Shown here one piece after another: positions 11,715 through 21,420 of a stretch of 64,000 nt of DNA; position 1 is the stretch's first letter; the number at the start of each line of letters is the position of its first letter. Source of the stretch: Eunapius fragilis (lineage: Eukaryota; Porifera; Demospongiae; Spongillida; Spongillidae); NCBI GenBank assembly GCA_963681505.1, contig OY811971.1, forward strand, positions 19,540,369-19,604,368, given 5' to 3'. Made by a program: the position numbers and the translations under genes. A model generated the notes under the pieces. That model saw only the letters and a list, made by a program, of their open reading frames with translations. It did no database searches and was not told the origin of the DNA.

Positions 11715-12005
11715 ATAACTCAGAACACACATATACATGCAATGTACCCAGAGCACCGATCCTGCATGCTTGATGCACAGATTACATCATGACCAATGTA
11801 ACAGGAACATTGAATCAGTGAATATACACACGTTGAACGTGTACACATATACATGCTCACATACACATGTATGCGCATACATGCACACAACAAACACACA
11901 CGCACACACATGTACCAAATGCACACACATATCATACATGTTACTATTACATACACATGTATACTCACACACACACAACACACACACAATCACACACATA
12001 TGCAG
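11715..12005. repeat. CA-rich low-complexity tract
   Basis: Dense ACACACAT, CATGTACAC and CACACACAAC words; ORFs on both strands are low-complexity His/Thr or Cys/Val strings and are not called. Confidence 0.8.
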
Positions 12006-12504
12006 CATGTAGCCTGACCCTGGGCGTGTATACTGAGCTGGTTGCCACAGTTACAATCAGCCCATTTCAAAAGGTGACTTTTAAAAATTGATTATAATAG
12101 TATGTATGACAACCATAAATTATTTATATACATGGTACAACCCAGAAATATTACAAAACTACATTGGCTTACCTTTCAGTGGTCACTCCATCCAACGCGA
12201 CGTCTACACAACTTGGGGCTTTTTGGCTTCACACATATCATCACTGAAACAGTATACAAGTACCGGTAGACGAATCAAATTCAAATGTGCGTAATTCATA
12301 AACTAAGCTAGTATGTGTATACATACATTTTAGCCAGAACTCCGACCAACCAGATATACGCTTTCCTTCCGCGATTTCTTTATTTGACACTTCGGAACAC
12401 GTATAGCCATCTTTCTTTTTAAATTTAAATTTAATGGCCCATTATTAATGGCCAATAGCTCAATTAACAACGAATTACGCCCTCGCTATGATGCGGTATA
12501 AAAT

Positions 12505-12745
12505 TAGCATCACATGTATACAGTTATACACATAATGTGTATAACAGTTACTTGTATAACAATGATATACAGGCGGATATACAGGCGAGTATAACAACCC
12601 TTTTTACACTGCGGTTTTTTAATTAGTACATACTACCATTATACACAGTTATACACAATTATATGCAATGTGTATAACAAATGCTGTATAACTACTTGTA
12701 TAACAATGTTATACAGGCGAGTATAACAACCCTTTTTACACAGTG
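12505..12745. repeat. Palindromic TATAACA/TGTTATA element, two half-copies
   Basis: Two related segments each run ACAGTTATACACA..GTATAACA..CTTGTATAACAATG..TACAGGCGAGTATAACAACC and end CCCTTTTTACAC: one at about 12510-12612, the other at 12640-12745 ending CACAGTG. The terminus read inward is CACTGTGTAAAAAGGG, close to the CACTGTGCAAAAAA end of the GTATATTTC elements. Confidence 0.75.
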
Positions 12746-13240
12746 CAAGTGCCAAGACCACAAGGTGTCACTGCTATTTCACTGCTATTTCAGTGGTGAT
12801 CATACTGTTGGCCTATTTGTCAGGAACCATATCAGCTAACCTCTGCAACTCTAGGTCCTTCTCACTGGGAATCTTGACCATTCTCCTGCTCCCTCACACA
12901 CTTTAAAACAATGGCTGATATAAATGATGAGCTGCAATTATATGGTTGCATGGGCGGCCAATTCACCACCCTTCTGGGCTACCTGGTTACAAAGATTGCT
13001 CCCGGTCAAACATGGCCTCCCATGCTTCCTACCATCCTGTAGACACATTGACCCACTGGTATACAGCATACAATTACGCATTCGTTAACTTAGCTAGTGT
13101 TGCCTAAAGTACCCACTGGTCAACAGTGACGCATGCGATAACACATAACCCTGGCATACACACCCCCATTCCTGTCCTCCTCACTTATCTTACCCACCTG
13201 TTAAGCCATGCCATGCATCATTAATATCTTACATACGTAC
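12746..13240. other. No recognised feature
   Basis: Unique sequence with one short direct repeat (CACTGCTATTTCACTGCTATTT, near 12768). No ORF above background and no splice-linked coding segments seen. Confidence 0.35.
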
Positions 13241-13310
13241 CGACGCTTATAGTTCAAGTGGTAAGCGTCCATAATGCTCTACGTTCGAATTCACATAGCA
13301 GGCATACTGC
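13241..13310 (+). other. tRNA-like pol III promoter remnant
   Basis: TAGTTCAAGTGG at 13250 fits an A box and GTTCGAATTC at 13283 fits a B box. Their spacing is about 33 bp, ten or so shorter than in a normal tRNA, and no acceptor stem closes. Best read as a deleted tRNA or a tRNA-derived SINE fragment, not a working gene. Confidence 0.3.
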
Positions 13311-13359
13311 GGTTCAAATTATTCATTAGATTTGAATGCGTTGCATAATTCATTGCGGT

Positions 13360-13530
13360 GTGCGTATACGTGATATTTCGAGAATACGCACAATGAATAA
13401 TTGTCACCTAGGGATTCTTGAAATATACCAGGTGGATATTCGAAATATACACTACCCTTGGTATATTGATGGTATACGCGAAATATACGCAAAAATATAC
13501 GCTAGCGTATACTAGGTTTTTTGCACAGTG
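13360..13530. repeat. Palindromic repeat element, copy 4, ending TTTTTTGCACAGTG
   Basis: Words GATATTTCGAGAATACGC, GAAATATACC and CGCGAAATATACGC repeat in both orientations; the right end is TTTTTTGCACAGTG (13517-13530), the exact inverse of the left end of copy 3. Confidence 0.75.
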
Positions 13531-13852
13531 TAATTCTATGATCTGGACCGGGATAAGCTATAATTTCCCTTTGCCCGTTGACACAGACTACTGTCGCGCT
13601 AAATGTAAGCTATGAATGATCTATACGGCAGCATGAGAGTACTGTATCAGCTGCTCTTGATAGTCAAAGGAAGTACACAAGTAACCAATAATAGTATTCA
13701 TATAATTAAGCGCAGCTGCTCCTCAATTCATGTGACCCTGAGAAGGTAGCTTCGTGGAATTGACATGCAATGCCAGGGAATACAGTTAGATGTATATACA
13801 TTACTTGCAAAACTGGCTCAAGTATAAACCACACTGTAATAAATGTACGTGA

Positions 13853-14167
13853 TTACAATCGATCCTGAGCATTTTGATTTGTTAAACGCAAAGCTTGACT
13901 TACTAAACGTAATTTGAATACTTGCAAAACTGAGTCTGGTGCAAACAATTTTTTAGCCAACCCATATAGCAATCTCATGCACGTATTTTTTTCTCCTAAG
14001 TATGTATATGCTTGCACATAGTACATACTAATCTGACTACTATAAATTTGGCAAAAATTTAACAACTTAAACAACTCACAAACACAAAGCTCACTTATTG
14101 GAGAAGGAATTGGGTTCTCCGCGTTGTCTAAGTGCTTCAACGGAATTTTCTTGGCCCGTAAACTCAT
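13853..14167 (-). CDS. Hypothetical 104-residue protein
   Basis: Single open frame from ATG 14167 (context AAGGAGATGAG) to TAA. Composition is protein-like, not repeat-derived: it starts MSLRAKKIPLKHLDNAENPI, has a Cys/Leu-rich middle (CVCELFKLLNFCQIY) and a basic-hydrophobic tail with MRLLYGLAKKLFAPDSVLQ. I do not recognise a family. It lies immediately upstream of the 70-bp array at 14255, so it could be coding sequence of the element carrying that array. Confidence 0.35.
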   Translation of the reverse strand: MSLRAKKIPLKHLDNAENPIPSPISELCVCELFKLLNFCQIYSSQISMYYVQAYTYLGEKNTCMRLLYGLAKKLFAPDSVLQVFKLRLVSQALRLTNQNAQDRL

Positions 14168-14254
14168 CTCCTTGAGAAAACTTCGACGCTATACTATTAG
14201 TGATTGAACGGAAGTGTGCCTGTGTGACGTGCATGGGAGCCGGCCGCGGCATGC

Positions 14255-15349
14255 CGCATGATATAAGAAATATTACAAGACTCTTACAAGAATCCTGCAG
14301 CGTCTATTCTTATAAGATTCCTGTTTTGTTCTTATAAGAAATATTACAAGACACTTACAAGAATCCTGCAGCGTCTATTCTTATAAGATTTCTGTTTTGT
14401 TCTTATAAGAAATACTCTTACAAGAATCCTGCAGCGTCTATTCTTATAAGATTCCTGTTTTTTAAGAAATATTACAAGACTCTTACAAGAATCCTGCAGC
14501 GTCAATTCTTATAAGATTCCAGTTTTGATCTTATAAGAAATCTTGCGCAAGACTCTTACAAGAATCCTGCAGCGTCTATTCTTATATAAGATCCCTGTTT
14601 TGATCTTATAAGAAATCTTGCAAGACTCTTACAAGAATCCTGCAGCGTCTATTCTTATAAGGTTGCTGTTTTGTTCTTATAAGAAGTATTACAAGACTCT
14701 TACAAGAATCCTGCAGTGTCTATTCTTATAAGATTCCTGTTTTGATCTTATAAGAAATCTTGCAAGACTCTTACGAGAATCCTGCAGCGTCAATTCTTAT
14801 AAGATTGCTGTTTTGTTCTTATAAGAAGTGTTACAAGACTCTTACAAGAATCCTGCAGCGTTTATTCTTATAAGATTCCTGTTTGTTCTTATAAGAAATA
14901 TTACAAGACTCTTACAAGAATCCTGCAGCTTCTATTCTTATATAATATTCCTGTTTTGTTTTTAGAAGAAATATTGCAAGACTCTTACAGGAATCCTGCA
15001 GCATCAATTCTTATAAGATTCCAGTTTTGATCTTATAAGAAATCTTGCAAGACTCTTACAAGAATCCTGCAGCGTCTATTCTTATAAGATTCCTGTTCTG
15101 TTCTTATAAGAAATATTACAAGACTCTTACAAGAATCCTGCAACGTCTATTCTTATAAGTTCCTGTTTTGTTCTTAGGTAATTCTTACACGTTCCTATAC
15201 ATTTCTTGTAGGAATCTTGTAGGAATCTTATAGGGCTTTAGGATCTTACGACGCTTATTGTTTCTTACCCTTTTTCTTATAAGAAATGAAGTTCTTATAA
15301 GATTCTTACTAATTCTTGATAAGATCCTATAGTTTTTTTTGCTAGGGAT
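14255..15349. repeat. AT-rich 64-73-bp tandem array with inverted right terminus
   Basis: About 13 copies of CTTACAAGAATCCTGCAGCG followed by TCTATTCTTATAAGATTCCTG; CCTGCAG recurs at 14294, 14364, 14428, 14493, 14566, 14639 and so on. The last 150 bp resemble the 145-1110 array more closely and end TTTTTTGCTAGGGAT (15335-15349), the inverse of the left end of that array. Confidence 0.9.
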
Positions 15350-15478
15350 ATGAAGAGTGCGCATATGGTATAGTCTCTACTACGACGATACACCAGTTAA
15401 ATGGGAGGGATCAACAGGTAAAATGAACAAGATACAGCTCTCTCAAAAATGCCATTTTAATGAGGCCATGGCGCATCT

Positions 15479-15938
15479 CAGCGGCGGATACAGGTTTTGG
15501 GGGGGGGGGGGGGGGGGGCACGGATGGTGGGTGTGGCTGGGGGTGGGGTCGGCTTCTGGCCCGATACGAAAAGCGGGATGGGGGGGGGGGGGGTGCTGTC
15601 GGTTTATGGCCCGATACGAGGAGCGGGGGGGGGGGGGGGGGGGGGGGTGCTGTCGGATTCTGGCCCAAAACGAAGAGCGGGGGGGGGGGGGGGGGTGCTG
15701 TCGGTTTCTGGCCCGATACGAAGGGCGGGGGGGGGGGGGGGGGGAGTATGATCGCGTATCGGGGGGCCCGGGATATAGTACAGTAGCAGAGTTCATGCGT
15801 GCGGATATCAATAGACAGCGCAATCGTGCAGCTATATTATAAAAAATGCGGCCCGAAAAGTTATGAATTTATAAATGAAGGGGGGGGGGGGGGGGGGGGG
15901 CACGTGCCCCGAGTGCCCCCCCCCTGGATCCGCCGCTG
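15479..15938. mobile_element. 460-bp MITE with G-run minisatellite interior
   Basis: Left end CAGCGGCGGATACAGG (15479-) and right end CCTGGATCCGCCGCTG (to 15938) are inverted repeats. CATCT (15474-15478) is repeated directly after the right end (15939-15943), a candidate 5-bp target duplication. Inside are about four copies of a TGCTGTCGG..TGGCCCGATACGA unit joined by runs of 12-22 G. The CAGxGGCGGATCCAGG type of end is common in hAT-like animal MITEs, though hAT normally gives 8-bp duplications. Long Gly-rich ORFs across it are artefacts. Confidence 0.75.
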
Positions 15939-16013
15939 CATCTAGCCGCAATGGGTTTACGGTATTGTCCAATTATGGACCCTTTTGTCCAGCCGCAAAG
16001 GGCTGTGATAGAC

Positions 16014-16560
16014 CTTACATCCGGTAATAATTTATTAATACCCTTTATATTAAATATGGCGCTCTAAAAAGCACCGCGTTGTACTAGTATTTGCATGTCA
16101 TTGTAGCGAAACCTGCTTTTGACGTTTGTGGGTAAATCTCTAAAGCAACGCACACTCAAGCCCACCTTGTGACGTCATCGATCCGAGTAAGTTCTAGTCT
16201 AGTCGAGGAAACTATGTATTTAATGCGCACGTTTTTACGTCAGTGAGAGGCATTTCAAGACACTAAGTCTCGTGACGCCTAGCAAGATGAATAAGAACAG
16301 GGTAATGAATGAGTTGGAGTTGGACGTCTGCTCGCCTCGGAGGTGTGCATTATATGGAAGTGTAGCCATTGATCATTGAGGTAAAAATGGAAGCAGTCGG
16401 TAGTAACTTGATATCTTAAACAGAAGACCACATAGGCACCATGTATGTATGTCTGTCAATGTATAACCTGTGGGCCATGAAAGGAGGCAACATGTATTGG
16501 GGGGGGTGGCAGCCATTGTCCCTCTCATATGTAGTTCTCACACTATAACTTGTTACAGTC
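16014..16560 (+). repeat. Upstream part of duplicated block, copy 1
   Basis: Nearly the same sequence recurs at 49636-50230, including CTCTAAAGCAACGC, AAACTATGTATTTAATGCGC, GGCATTTCAAGACACTAAGT and the GTAGCCATTGATCATTGAGG stretch. GTGACGTCAT at about 16170, a CRE-like site, is changed in the second copy. The block leads into the ZRSR2-like exon and may be the 5' region of a duplicated gene. Confidence 0.8.
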
Positions 16561-16641
16561 AGGAAGAGAAGGAGCAGATGAAAAAAAGTGGGTGGGGGAG
16601 GCACTGTTCTTTTACCTTGATGGGGAGATCTCTCCTTACAG

Positions 16642-16708
16642 GAGGCAGTGCAGCAGGAGAGAGAACGTCTGAGGAAGGAGTGGTTGGAGAAGCAAGAGAA
16701 GATCAAGG
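16642..16708 (+). pseudogene. ZRSR2-like exon, copy A
   Basis: A 67-bp exon between a CTCTCCTTACAG acceptor and a GTGGGT donor encodes EAVQQERERLRKEWLEKQEK then IK. This matches the basic, helical N-terminal region of ZRSR2, a U2AF35-related splicing factor that acts in 3' splice-site recognition. Four copies of this exon exist in the window. Copy A lacks a good copy of the preceding exon and is followed by a minisatellite, so it is probably not functional. Confidence 0.55.
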
Positions 16709-16734
16709 GTGGGTGTGTGATACCCTTATAGGGG

Positions 16735-17205
16735 AGTGCTGTGTGGAGGAGTGTACTTTGTGGAGGTGTGTGCTATGTGGAGGTATGTACTGTGTGGAGG
16801 TGTAGTACATGTATGTGGATATGTATGCTAAGTGGTGGTTTACTATGTGGAAGTGTGGGCTATGAGGTGTGTGCTGTGTGTTATGTGGAGGCATGAGTGT
16901 GTGCTATGTAGGCTGTGCTCTGTGGAGGTGTGTACTTTGTTGGAGATGTGCTATTTGGAGGTGTGTACTATGTGGAGGCGTGTGCTCTGTGGAGGTGTGT
17001 GCTCTGTGGATGTGTGTGCTTTGGAGATGTGCTATTTGGAGGTGTGTACTATGTGGAGGCGTGTGCTATGTGGAGGTGTGTACTATGTGGTGGTGTGTGC
17101 TATGTGGAGGTGTGTACTATGTGGAGGTGTGCTATGTGGAGGTGTGTGCTATGTGGAGGTGTGTGCTATGTGAAGGTTTGCTATGTGGAGGTGTGTACTA
17201 CTGTA
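16735..17205. repeat. TATGTGGAGGTGTGTAC minisatellite 1
   Basis: About 25 copies of a 17-18-bp unit (GTGTGTACTATGTGGAG and variants with GTGCTATG). It directly follows the ZRSR2-like exon donor and lies where an intron would be. Cys/Val/Gly ORFs over it are artefacts. Confidence 0.95.
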
Positions 17206-17209
17206 TGTG

Positions 17210-17530
17210 AAATGTCAAAGAAGACTGGAACCTTGGTAAGGGATGGATGGGGTCATGTGATTTTCCATCAATCGTGTTCTCAATGCCATTATGAGGTATA
17301 TTTTGTAATCTATCACACTAGGAGGCTGATAGATGTACCAGTGATGTACAGCATGTTAAAAAAAGTAGTATTGAAATAATTGGAAGTGAACAGGTTAAAT
17401 TAACTATTGACAGTAGTCTTGTGCATCACATCTTCAGAGTGGCACAAATGAATTACTCACCGTTTACTCCTTTCTGTACTGATCGCTTTGTATGAATATC
17501 CATCACATCAGATATGCTTTGATGTGAGAG
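17210..17530 (+). repeat. Block 1 downstream segment shared with 52130-52310
   Basis: Includes AGACTGGAACCTTGGTAAGG and a coherent short frame HVKKSSIEIIGSE..TIDSSLVHHIF at 17350-17450. The frame recurs at 18990-19075 and, broken, at 52140-52210, suggesting an old exon of a zinc-finger (ZNF862-like) gene travelling with the block. Confidence 0.5.
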
Positions 17531-17642
17531 GTCAGTGTGGCAGAGGGTACAAGACTTCTTCAGTTCTGTGAGCAGGTGCTTACCTCTATCCTTCTCTCCC
17601 TCCTACATCCCTCCCTTCCTAGACTCTCCTCCATCTTTCAAG

Positions 17643-17836
17643 AAGAAGAAGATACCAAGAACCCCACTGTGGACACCTCTTTCCTCCCTGATAAGGAGCG
17701 GGAGGTCATGTGGCCCCGCCCCCTACCACCCTCTAGTGGTGACCTGGGATGTTAGATCTCTCCTTACAGAAGGCTGAGCAGCAGGAGAGAGAACGTCTGA
17801 GGAAGGAGTGGTTGGAGAAGAAAGAGAAGATCAAGA
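17643..17836 (+). pseudogene. ZRSR2-like two-exon fragment, copy B
   Basis: Exon 17643-17704 after CATCTTTCAAG encodes EEDTKNPTVDTSFLPDKERE; exon 17770-17836 after CTCCTTACAG encodes KAEQQERERLRKEWLEKKEK then IK. Both phases agree. Acidic then ERERLxxEWL order is that of the ZRSR2 N-terminus. This is the best kept of the four copies, but no zinc-finger or RRM exons follow within the window, only a minisatellite, so it is a partial duplicate. Confidence 0.6.
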
Positions 17837-17854
17837 GTGAGTGTGTGATACCTT

Positions 17855-18180
17855 ATAGGGGAGTGCTATGTGGAGGTGTGTACTATGTGGAAGTGTGTAC
17901 TATGTGGAGGAGTGTGCTATGTGAAGGTCTGCTATGTGGAGGTGTATACTGTGGAGGTGAGTGTGTACTATGTGAGGTGTGTGCTATGTGGAGGTGTGTG
18001 CTATGTGGAGGTGTGTACTATGTGGAGGTGTGTACTATGTGGAGGTGTGTACTACGTGGAGGTGTGTATTATGTGGAGGTTTGTACTATGTGGAGGAGTG
18101 TACTATGTGGAGGTATGTACTATGTGGAGGTAAAGTACTATGTGGAGGTGTGTGTATGTGGAGGTGTATACTACAGTATG
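17855..18180. repeat. TATGTGGAGGTGTGTAC minisatellite 2
   Basis: Same 17-18-bp unit as at 16735, again starting about 20 bp after the exon donor, which shows that the exon and minisatellite were copied together. Confidence 0.95.
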
Positions 18181-18603
18181 TGAATGTCAAAGAAGTAAAC
18201 TGGAACCTTGGTGAGGGGTGGGGTCATGTGATTTGTGTAGTATGAGGTATTTTTTGTAATCTATCACACTAGGAGGCACCAGCAGGGTTTCCCCAAGCGC
18301 CATGCTATACATGTAGTGTTGCGCATTCCAGGTGATAAATGTGTGGGCTATGAATTAATTAGCACTTGGTTGCTTTGTCATCTGTGGTTTCTTTAAATTT
18401 TAGTTTTTATACCTTACATCATTAAATGTTTCTAATTATATCCCAACAAAACCCCCCTCAGTGTGTTTTTAGTACTATAAGCAGGCAACATAGCATAATA
18501 GCTCAGGCGTTATAGCAATGGCAATGAGGTCAAGCGAAGTAGAGATTTCAACTGTACGTAAAAAAAACACAAAGGAGGTCATAAAATAGGGTACTGTTCA
18601 TCA

Positions 18604-19120
18604 TGGAAAGAAGACTATCCCTGGCTAGTTCCAACTGAAGATACAGCTGCCATCGTGGCAGGACTTCTGTGTGAAATATGCAAATGCCAGGAGAGCAGCA
18701 GTTCTGGTATCTGGACAACTGTACCATGCACGTCCCTCCGCAAGGATTGTATATTGACTATTAAACATAGGAATAAACAAGCTGATTATATAAGTTACTC
18801 ACGATCATGTCCGTACAAAAAGTGTATACAATTTTAAGGAACGAGCTCGACCCGCTGCAGTGTTTTCCTTACGCTATAGCGTGGCCCATAAACCAGTCTT
18901 TATCACCTATCTACCCTGTTTACTTAACACCTAGTAATCAGCGTGGCGCTATTGAAGCGCCACACTCTGGGTGAAACACTGACCAGTGAAGTACAACATG
19001 TTAAAAAAAGTAGCATTGAAATAATTGGAAGTGAATTAGCTATTGACGGTAGTCTTTTGCACCACATCTTTGGAGTACGGTGGCCCAGTAGGTCGCGCAC
19101 ACGAACTATTGACATGGAGC
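18604..19120 (+). pseudogene. ZNF862-like zinc-finger fragment
   Basis: An open segment reads WKEDYPWLVPTEDTAAIVAG, then LLCEICKCQESSSSGIWTTV and PCTSLRKDCI. The pattern CxxC..W..PC..LR is the TTF-type finger of ZNF862-like proteins, a family related to hAT transposases. A second exon-like piece at about 18960-19080 encodes SEVQHVKKSSIEIIGSELAI and GSLLHHIF, also found at 17350 and 52140. No complete gene can be assembled. Similar fingers occur at 33655 and 51560. Confidence 0.45.
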
Positions 19121-19142
19121 CTTACGCGCAATACAAAGTCCA

Positions 19143-19368
19143 GTTTTGAGGTTAAGCAGAGACGCAGAGCGCAAGGCTATAAACGCTCTATGGGATATGA
19201 TAGGATTTCGTTATGTCACTGCTATTCACGTGAGCTACAGCTGGTTAAATCACCGCTTGCAGAAACTGCTCTCAGGGGCTTTTCTCAATATCACACAGAA
19301 CTGGAGAACGGGTCAATGTCTTTGCCAGCACGCACAGAACATGAACTGCACCGATCTCCGTGTGGAAT
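19143..19368 (+). CDS. Possible unrecognised exon
   Basis: Between a pyrimidine-poor CAGTTTTGAG and a GTAAGTTT donor at about 19369, one frame is open for about 74 codons: RLSRDAERKAINALWDMIGF, TAIHVSYSWLNHRLQKLLSG, and NITQNWRTGQCLCQHAQNMN with three cysteines. It follows the zinc-finger fragment on the same strand and may be a later exon of it. Family unknown. Confidence 0.3.
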
Positions 19369-19810
19369 GTAAGTTTAATATTAGCGCTTCTACATGTATG
19401 CATCGTTAAACTATGCGATATCGCCGGCAAGGCTCATACTAAAGTACTGGAGGCAGCATAAAAGTATTCTGGTTATACTTGCCTATTTACGCCTCGTACA
19501 CCGGGTGGCTGTTGGGTTAGTTTGTGTGGTGGTGTATAGCCATGTGAGTATTATGCACGCATCGTATGTGGTTACAATAGGTTAACATGGCTAAATCGAA
19601 AACTTGAAATGGCGATATCAAACCAAGACGCCCCCTTCCACTTGTATACGATGCCATAAAGGTAAAGGTCGTTAATCTAAGCTATGCATATCCTACAATT
19701 ATAATTATAATTATAATTATAATTAATTATAATTATAAGGGTGTGGTTTGGATTCAGCTTGTTAACAACCCACAACCCGAACATTTTATCTTCGGGATTG
19801 TCTAAAGGCT
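19369..19810. repeat. Unique sequence with an AATTAT microsatellite at 19696-19737
   Basis: About seven copies of TAATTA/ATAATT; the rest shows no feature I can support. Confidence 0.6.
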
Positions 19811-20035
19811 TTAGGCAGCGACTCTGAGTACAATGAGCTCGGTATTTCTTATGCAATTCGAGCGCCGATAGCTTTTTCCCGTCATGGGCGTCACAGCTCG
19901 CGTCCTTTTACCATATGGACAGTTTTTGATTTCAACTAAAACCTTTTTCTCTTTGTCTTCACAATAAATCTTGATAGGCTTAGGTTCGATATCGTCGTGA
20001 TTGTCATTGCCACCTTCATCTCGACGTTTCGGCAT
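19811..20035 (-). CDS. Hypothetical 74-residue ORF or first exon
   Basis: ATG at 20035 with CTGCAGCTATGCC context opens MPKRRDEGGNDNHDDIEPKP, then IKIYCEDKEKKVLVEIKNCP and a basic tail. The charged composition is protein-like. A GTAAAAG after CCATATG could be a donor, so this may be exon 1 of a longer gene whose other exons I cannot find downstream. Function unknown. Confidence 0.35.
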   Translation of the reverse strand: MPKRRDEGGNDNHDDIEPKPIKIYCEDKEKKVLVEIKNCPYGKRTRAVTPMTGKSYRRSNCIRNTELIVLRVAA

Positions 20036-20599
20036 AGCTGCAGTCTGCTACAATTGCAGAGCCGGCTATTGTGACAATCCGGAAATTATTATATTATGCG
20101 GAGCCCAACCCATTCACGAGGAGTTTGCTGTTGTTGTAGATGATGTACATATGTGGGCATGATAAATCGTCGGTCAGGAACGGAAGCCATGGAAATACAC
20201 AAGACATGCATGCTGCACAACCACGTTCCCTCCTAACACCGCATCCAAGCTGCCCCTTACACCACAAGCACGGTTGTACACACTATAGAAAATCCCAGTA
20301 CCTTAATTAAACAGCTTCTCTTGGCCCCGTGTGTTAATAAAAGGTGTGTTCTAATCACGCATAGATAGATACATAGCTCTATTTTTCGCGCGGTAAATGT
20401 GAATGTGTAAGAGTGGCAAACTTAAAACTTTGCACACGATGACGGAACGCTCCTATCTTTTTTTAGCACACATTGCAATGACTATAGATGATTTATTTCG
20501 GTGTGAACCCCACGCGTCATGTGAGAGTCATGTGAAAATTGTTTTGTATGGTGATTCGTGATGGAGGGGAAGTTTGCCAGCGAAAACGATCGGTAACAA
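20036..20599. other. No recognised feature
   Basis: Unique sequence upstream of the minus ORF; no ORF, repeat or RNA could be supported. Confidence 0.35.
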
Positions 20600-20738
20600 A
20601 AACTGGAGTCGATGGGGCTGACTCTAAGGAGCAGCCGTTGTCATGGAAGCAGATTCAAGCTTATAACTACTTTGAATCAGGTTTCGTGAGGACTGTGCGA
20701 TGGTGTTTGGCCAAGGCAACGAAAAGTGCGTGTTGTTA
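20600..20738 (+). pseudogene. Fragment like the SWIM/YqaJ protein of ISL2EU-type elements
   Basis: The frame contains SWKQIQAYNYFESGFVRTVR and then WCLAKATK. It resembles LEAYNYFYNGYVQTV in exon 1 of the YqaJ protein at 34955. Only this short piece is visible, so it is a weak sign of a second, older element of that class. Confidence 0.3.
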
Positions 20739-20739
20739 A

Positions 20740-21420
20740 AATCCAAGGTTAACCTAAGGTTAGCATTGCCCGATATTAATTAAATGGTTGTATGCTGGTT
20801 CGAGGCTGTACGCTAAGGTAACCTGGCTCCCAGGACAGACCACAGGAGGACATGCCGACCACACCTCCATTAACCTGACATGTGAAATTCTGGGAATGGT
20901 CTGAAGACAGACAACCAGTATGTTATTATGTATGTACATACAGGAATATGTATGAATTCAAACATAGGTGTATAATCATTCTTTGACTGCATGCAAAGCA
21001 CAATGTTGCATGTGTGCGTATTTTGCTGTGAAACCAACACCACAATACACCACTGAGGACAAGGAGGGCAAGCACCAGAACCTGCAGAAAGGTTAAGATT
21101 GTCAATAATTACATGAATGGTAATTGATAGCAGTTATGTACAATATTAGCTAGTGCATGCTTATTTTTCAGAATGCTTGACTTGGCCAGCAGACACTCAC
21201 GCTGGTTGTGTACAATGCCAGTTTTCCATCGTGACATGGCACATGTAAACCAGGGGGTGGGAGCGGTAGATCCCTAACCATGGCCTGCTGATTCGATCAG
21301 TGCAGCTGAATGTGCCAGTATTTGATGCATCAATGAGGTAAATTTGAAGGTTGGTCAATGTGTAACTATCAAAAGTGATGTTTACAAAGTTCATCTAGCT
21401 CTTCAAAGTTACATTTATTC
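20740..21420. other. No recognised feature
   Basis: Contains TGACATGTGAAATTCTGGG and similar unique sequence. No ORF, repeat array or RNA supported. Confidence 0.3.

Noticed and set aside
13241..13310. Functional tRNA gene
   Set aside because: A- and B-box-like words are too close together and no acceptor stem forms; kept only as a remnant.
15357..15842. Gly-rich and Pro-rich ORFs on both strands
   Set aside because: Produced by G-runs inside the MITE; no stable frame between repeat units.
16832..18245. Cys/Val/Gly ORFs such as repeated VLCGGVYYVEVC
   Set aside because: Translation of the TATGTGGAG minisatellite in three frames.
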